Assembly: GCA_002732675.1 (NCBI GenBank)
Contig: NVRR01000036.1
Span: forward strand, 1-17,287
Direction of reading: 5' to 3'
Length of the DNA stretch: 17,287 nt
Source: Sneathiella sp.
Lineage (GTDB): Bacteria > Pseudomonadota > Alphaproteobacteria > Sneathiellales > Sneathiellaceae
The stretch's first letter is position 1; the number at the start of each line of letters is the position of its first letter. A model generated the notes under the pieces. That model did no database searches. It saw only the letters and a list, made by a program, of their open reading frames with translations, and was not told the origin of the DNA. Positions 13,552 to 17,287 of this stretch are shown here, in pieces. The position numbers were made by a program, and so were the translations under genes.

Positions 13552-14160
13552 GGCATTGTCAGAGGGAAATCACTTGAGCCGTGATGAATCCAGATTTACC
13601 GTCGCAAAATGAAAAATCCATTCCGCTATTTCAAGACCTCACCCGAGATCATCCGCTTAGCCATGATGATGTATGTCCAATATCCATTGTCACTGCGTCA
13701 AGTGGAAGATCTCCTGCATGAACGAGGTATAGACGTTAGTTATGAGACGGGATGGCAAGGCCGCGTTGAGATTTTTGAAGAAACCATGAGGTGATATGGT
13801 CCTCCAAAGATAATTGCACCTGACGAACTCCGCTCCTACGGAGCTGCGATGAAAGTGATCGGCAACAAGGCCTGTCAGGAGACTGGACGATGACTGAATA
13901 ATTGGGCCGATAATTCGCATCAACCGTTCCGACGGCGAGAACGATCAATGATCAAATTTAGAAAAATGAAATCTCTACCGAAGTTCGTCTCAATTCACTC
14001 ATCAATCCACAACCATTTCAACCACGAACGCCATCTTTACAGTCGCAACAACGACAAAGTTAAACGTGAATCTGCCTTTTTCGCTTGGCAGCAACTCGCT
14101 GCATGAAAATCAACGCCTCATCCCCGTTTGGATACGCTGCTATTTTCCTCTGACAGCGCC
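13552..14160 (+). mobile_element. IS6-family remnant B3 (type B), internally deleted, both ends present
   Basis: The left end is GGCATTGTCAGAGGGAAATC at 13552. The right end TTTCCTCTGACAGCGCC lies at 14144-14160 and overlaps the end of the LysR gene on the other strand. About 610 bases remain. The internal deletion removes the first part of the catalytic domain. Confidence 0.85.
13609..14106 (+). pseudogene. IS6-family transposase pseudogene (copy B3)
   Basis: ATG 13609 starts MKNPFRYFKTSPEIIRLAMM and continues YVQYPLSLRQVEDLLHERGI to SYETG at about 13748. A deletion then joins this to the late catalytic domain, starting near LRFLKK and PPKIIAPDELRSYGAAMKVI with one Asp kept. The Trp of the ETGRWLNN motif is a stop (TGA 13891-13893). 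The catalytic Glu of AENSH is Asp (GAT 13909-13911, NNWADNSH). The tail HNHFNHERHL to WQQLAA ends at 14106. The first catalytic Asp region is absent, so the protein is inactive. This type is a different IS6 subfamily from the type A transposases, whose tail reads NNFYxQRHL. Confidence 0.87.
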
Positions 14161-15096
14161 CTCCTTGCGAACACCGTTCCATTTCCCGTTATCCACCAAC
14201 GTGTTAATTGTCTCGTTAACAAGCCCATAAATGGAGCGGGCGGCATTAGAAAGTGGGCGGTCTGACGGCTTAACAATATAAACAAAGCGACTGAGGCCCG
14301 GGTCCTTGATCTTCCAGGCAAGCAAGCGGCCTGCACTCACCTCCCGTGCGATGGCGTTAAAGGGCAAAATCGAGTATCCAACCCCCGCCTCAACCAATCC
14401 CTTTATGTTACTATAGGAGTCAATTTCAAGAACAGTACCAAGCTTTAATTTCAGCCGGTTTGCTTCCTTCTCCATCAAGGTCCGAAGTCCGTGGCTTTCA
14501 CTGGGTAGAACCAGGGGCAGTTTTGCAATCTGCTCAAAATTGACGGCACCGCGGGCTGATTGTATATCTTTTGACATCGGGCCGGGCGGCCCTAAAAGCC
14601 ACAAGTCCTCTTCCAAAACACGTGTGCAATCGAATTTTCGATCTGTAACAGGGATATACAGAATAGCGAAATCCACTCGTAGATCCCTCACCCAATCCAG
14701 AACAAACCCACTCATCGCTTCGGCGACCTGCAATTGTACTTTGGGATATCGTTTTTGCGCTGCCAATAGCAGCGGCACAGATAGATTTTCGCTGATCGTA
14801 ACGGGTAACCCCAAATGCACAACACCAGAGGGCTCCGCCTCATGTTCTATAATTTCTTCGCGGATTTGACTGACCTGATCAAGTAAAGATCTGGCACGAC
14901 GAAACAAGATATCTCCCGCTTCAGTAGTCGTCACCCCACGAGGTCCACGAAACAGAAGTTGCACGCCTAAATCTTCTTCCATGTTTCGGACATGAAGGCT
15001 GAGCGCGGGTTGAGCAATGTTAAGCGTCTCTGCCGCTCTGGAAAATGAGCCACGTTCAACGATAGATAAAAAATACCTGAGCTGTCGCAGATCCAT
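14140..15096 (-). CDS. LysR-family transcriptional regulator next to the CaiB/ALDH genes
   Basis: This 318-residue regulator begins MDLRQLRYFLSIVERGSFSR, with the HTH at ETLNIAQPALSLHVRNMEED, and has a co-inducer domain from about residue 90. Features such as SGVVHLGLP, VEAGVGYSILPFNA and KPSDRPLSNAAR resemble the Nac/CysB-like and aromatic-catabolism branch. GAGA lies about 7 bases before the ATG. It follows the CoA-transferase gene on the same strand with 85 bases between, so it could be co-transcribed or have its own promoter. The last six residues, GAVRGK, and the TAG stop come from the type B right end (14140-14160), so the natural C-terminus has been swapped. The core domains look complete and the protein may still work. 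Confidence 0.9.
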   Translation of the reverse strand: MDLRQLRYFLSIVERGSFSRAAETLNIAQPALSLHVRNMEEDLGVQLLFRGPRGVTTTEAGDILFRRARSLLDQVSQIREEIIEHEAEPSGVVHLGLPVTISENLSVPLLLAAQKRYPKVQLQVAEAMSGFVLDWVRDLRVDFAILYIPVTDRKFDCTRVLEEDLWLLGPPGPMSKDIQSARGAVNFEQIAKLPLVLPSESHGLRTLMEKEANRLKLKLGTVLEIDSYSNIKGLVEAGVGYSILPFNAIAREVSAGRLLAWKIKDPGLSRFVYIVKPSDRPLSNAARSIYGLVNETINTLVDNGKWNGVRKEGAVRGK

Positions 15097-15110
15097 TCTG
15101 ATCTCTTTTC

Positions 15111-15149
15111 ATTATATCACAGGACCTGACTATATATTTTTACTATATA
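15111..15149 (-). promoter_or_regulatory. Possible LysR promoter region with a short direct repeat
   Basis: On the reverse strand TATAAT (15116-15111) lies just upstream of the LysR ribosome binding site and would be a consensus -10. ACTATATA occurs twice at 15129-15136 and 15142-15149, 13 bases apart. No good -35 is seen. A leader of only about 10 bases would result. Confidence 0.3.
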
Positions 15150-15181
15150 ATTTACGCGCACGAAGATCAACTCTCCAGCGG

Positions 15182-16318
15182 CTATTTAGAAAATTCTTGC
15201 CTGATTGCATCACCGTGTTCATTTGCATCCGGTACGGCACCGAGCTCCGGCCTGCCGCCGTCCACAACAATGCCAGGAACCATCATCTGTATGGGACCAT
15301 GAGGTGTTTCAACTGTATTGAAAATATTGTGCGGATGCTTACTCACTTCCTCTACTGTATTCACGCGACCAGATGCAATTCGGTGAGATTTTAAAAGCTC
15401 CAACGCTTCTTCACGCTCCAACCCTAAAAAGAAAGGAACCAGTTCTGCATCCAATGCCCCGCGATAGGCAACCCGGGAATCGTTGTCCTTATACCTGGGA
15501 TCATCTTCAAGTTCCGGCCGTTCCAACACATTGCGGCAGAACTGTTGCCATTCCGGCTCATTTTGAATGGCTAACACCATCGCCTGCCCACCAGCGCACG
15601 CATAGCTGCCATAAGGCGCAATAGTAGGGTGATGAAGGCCAATCCGTTCAGGTGCCTTGCCGCCATAAGCATATTGCAGGTAAGGAACGTTCATCCAATC
15701 CATCAACGTATGAAACAGTGAAACCTCAATAAGGCGGCCCTTGCCGGTTCTCTCCCGCATGTAAAGAGCTTGAAAAACGGCTTGGGCTGCAGACATACCC
15801 GCCGAGATATCGCTCACTGATACGCCAACACGGGACGCACCCCATTCATTTCCGGTAATATAGGCAAGGCCTGTCTCGCCCTGCACCATGAGGTCGTAAG
15901 CCTTGTTATTGGCCATGGGTCCCTCACCTCCAAAGCCCACAAAGGAACAGACAATCAACCGAGGATATTGTTGACGCAAATCCTCCAGCGGAAATCCAAG
16001 TTCCGCGATTTTTCCCGGCGACAAATTTTGTATGAAAATATCAGCATCGGCAATCAAAGACGCCAACAAGGATTTATCTTTTTCATCACGCAGATTCAAA
16101 CAGATAGATTCCTTACCCCTATTCAGCCAAACGAAATAAGAGCTCTGCTCTTTTACCAAATGATCATAATGACGTCCAAAATCTCCATCTGGACGTTCTA
16201 TTTTGATAACCCGTGCGCCTGCATCTGCCAATTTCGATGAAAGATATGGTGCGCTAGCGGCCTGTTCGATAGAAACGACCAGTAAGCCCTCCAAATCTGC
16301 CTTGTTCCCAGTCTGCAT
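15182..16318 (-). CDS. CaiB/BaiF family (class III) CoA-transferase
   Basis: This 378-residue enzyme moves CoA between carboxylic acids in the cytoplasm. The N-terminus shows LEGLLVVSIEQAASAPYLSS, KLADAGARVIKIERPDGDFG and YFVWLNRGKESICLNL, all family signatures. The catalytic Asp candidate is D142 in KAYDLMVQGETGL. VSVSDISAGMSAAQAVFQAL and RTGKGRLIEVSLFHTLMDWM follow. Length is at the short end of the usual range but no block is missing. AGGA lies 5 bases before the ATG at 16318. It lies 89 bases downstream of the aldehyde dehydrogenase on the same strand and upstream of the LysR gene. An acid made by the dehydrogenase could be the one activated here. The specific acyl group is unknown. Confidence 0.9.
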   Translation of the reverse strand: MQTGNKADLEGLLVVSIEQAASAPYLSSKLADAGARVIKIERPDGDFGRHYDHLVKEQSSYFVWLNRGKESICLNLRDEKDKSLLASLIADADIFIQNLSPGKIAELGFPLEDLRQQYPRLIVCSFVGFGGEGPMANNKAYDLMVQGETGLAYITGNEWGASRVGVSVSDISAGMSAAQAVFQALYMRERTGKGRLIEVSLFHTLMDWMNVPYLQYAYGGKAPERIGLHHPTIAPYGSYACAGGQAMVLAIQNEPEWQQFCRNVLERPELEDDPRYKDNDSRVAYRGALDAELVPFFLGLEREEALELLKSHRIASGRVNTVEEVSKHPHNIFNTVETPHGPIQMMVPGIVVDGGRPELGAVPDANEHGDAIRQEFSK

Positions 16319-16407
16319 TTCAATCCTTTGTCGTTTCGGCTTACCTATCTGTGAAGATATAATGCCAATACATATTAACTAGAGTGGCACAATATCACCC
16401 ATCGGCT

Positions 16408-17287
16408 CTAACGCAAGACGAACGGATTGGGCTGTTCATCACCGTAGTCAATCCAGATGCATTTGGTTTCCAAATACTCCCAAATGGCTTCCTGCCCACT
16501 TTCACGACCAATGCCAGAAGATTTAAATCCGCCAAATGGCGCCATATAGCTGACTGTCCGGTAACTGTTGGTCCAGATATTCCCTGCTCGAATCTTCTTG
16601 GCCGCTGTGAACATGCGCTGCGTATCATTTGTCCAGACACCTGCTGCCAGGCCGTAATTGGTGTCATTGGCCAAGTGATAAGCCTCCTCATCCTCGCTGA
16701 ATTTAATAACAGACAGGACAGGTCCAAAGACTTCTTGTTGGGCAATGCGCATATCATTGGTGACGTTGTCAAAGACCGTAGGTTCAATAAACCATCCGTC
16801 GCCGCATTCTGGTCGATCTGCCGCCTTGCCTCCCAAGACACATTTCGCGCCTTCCGTCCGGGCATCCTCAATACAGGACAGAATTTTTTCAAATTGCGGA
16901 CGTGTCGTCACCGGGCCAACCTGCGTCTCCGAATTCATAGGGTCACCCATTTTTGCAACACTTGCCATAGTGATGAATTTTTCCAAAAACTCATCATGTA
17001 TAGAGTCGTGAACCAACACGCGGGAGCCCGCAATACACGTTTGGCCAGTCGCTGCAAAAATGCCAGAAACGACGCCCCTTACTGCGTTATCAATATTGGC
17101 GTCAGGGAAGATAAGCTGCGCTGATTTCCCACCCAGTTCCAACGTCATGCGTTTAAAGCTGTTGGCAGCATTCTTAGCAATATGCCGCCCGCTCCCCTCT
17201 CCGCCAGTGAACGCAATTTTGTCCACATCAGGATGTGTTGTCAGCGCTTCTCCTACATCATGACCAAAACCAGTTACGACATTAATG
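16408..17287 (-). CDS. Aldehyde dehydrogenase (NAD(P)+-dependent), 3' part
   Basis: The reverse strand is open from the right edge to a TAG at 16408-16410, giving 293 codons, the C-terminal 60% of a protein of about 490 residues. It shows INVVTGFGHDVGEAL, FTGGEGSGRHIAK, the catalytic Glu in LELGGKSAQLIF and the catalytic Cys in GQTCIAGSR. EVFGPVLSVIKF, NYGLAAGVWT and PFGGFKSSGIGRE follow. It oxidises an aldehyde to an acid. Reading continues in frame beyond MDKIAFTGG to the window edge, so that Met is internal. It appears to be an upstream gene of the operon with the CoA-transferase. Confidence 0.92.
   Translation of the reverse strand, partial: INVVTGFGHDVGEALTTHPDVDKIAFTGGEGSGRHIAKNAANSFKRMTLELGGKSAQLIFPDANIDNAVRGVVSGIFAATGQTCIAGSRVLVHDSIHDEFLEKFITMASVAKMGDPMNSETQVGPVTTRPQFEKILSCIEDARTEGAKCVLGGKAADRPECGDGWFIEPTVFDNVTNDMRIAQQEVFGPVLSVIKFSEDEEAYHLANDTNYGLAAGVWTNDTQRMFTAAKKIRAGNIWTNSYRTVSYMAPFGGFKSSGIGRESGQEAIWEYLETKCIWIDYGDEQPNPFVLR

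Noticed and set aside
15017..15394. 125-codon + strand open frame over the LysR/CaiB gap
   Set aside because: It overlaps the antisense of two conserved genes and has no domain.
16384..17124. 246-codon open frame on + opposite the aldehyde dehydrogenase
   Set aside because: The opposite strand encodes a clear ALDH with both catalytic residues. This frame is a shadow.

Overview
The window looks like a piece of an alphaproteobacterial chromosome (or large plasmid) of moderate G+C content. This is an inference from the gene types: a TRAP transporter, an N-acyl-D-amino-acid deacylase-like amidohydrolase, CaiB/BaiF, crotonase, LysR regulators and a large repeat protein of a kind seen in marine alphaproteobacteria. 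No rRNA, tRNA or CRISPR array was seen.

The main architectural feature is a graveyard of IS6-family insertion sequences. Two types can be told apart by their ends. Type A ends begin near GGCATTGTCACATTAACTT. Type B ends begin near GGCATTGTCAGAGGGAAAT. Every remnant that keeps transposase sequence reads on the + strand, and every one is dead through internal deletions, frameshifts, stops or lost DDE residues. Between the remnants sit short blocks of intact cargo genes, several of which end exactly at an IS end. This is what a decayed series of IS6-type translocatable units would leave.

Layout: (1) 1-306, start of a TRAP substrate-binding protein (-). (2) 404-1001, type A remnant. (3) 1064-5068, amidohydrolase (-), a 135-bp type A double-ended scar that cuts off a second SDR gene, an SDR reductase (-) and a divergent LysR regulator (+) with a perfect 16-bp palindrome between them. 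(4) 5069-5456, type B remnant. (5) 5668-6714, ACR3 arsenite efflux pump whose last six codons and stop are a type B IS end. (6) 6715-7577, nearly full-length dead type A copy plus an extra right end. (7) 7590-9488, crotonase and O-methyltransferase pair. (8) 9487-9816, two type A fragments. (9) 9817-10168, urea transporter pseudogene. (10) 10169-10437, very AT-rich spacer. (11) 10438-13470, a 1010-residue protein with a lysozyme-like head and tandem beta modules. (12) 13481-14160, tandem type B left ends plus a deleted copy. (13) 14140-17287, LysR regulator, CaiB/BaiF CoA-transferase and aldehyde dehydrogenase, all on the - strand.

The cargo is mostly peripheral catabolism and detoxification: D-amino acid release, aldehyde oxidation, CoA transfer, hydratase chemistry, arsenite export and TRAP uptake. 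The ALDH-CaiB-LysR block looks like one catabolic operon with its regulator. The SDR/LysR pair looks like a self-contained regulated unit. No single pathway ties all blocks together, which fits separate acquisition.
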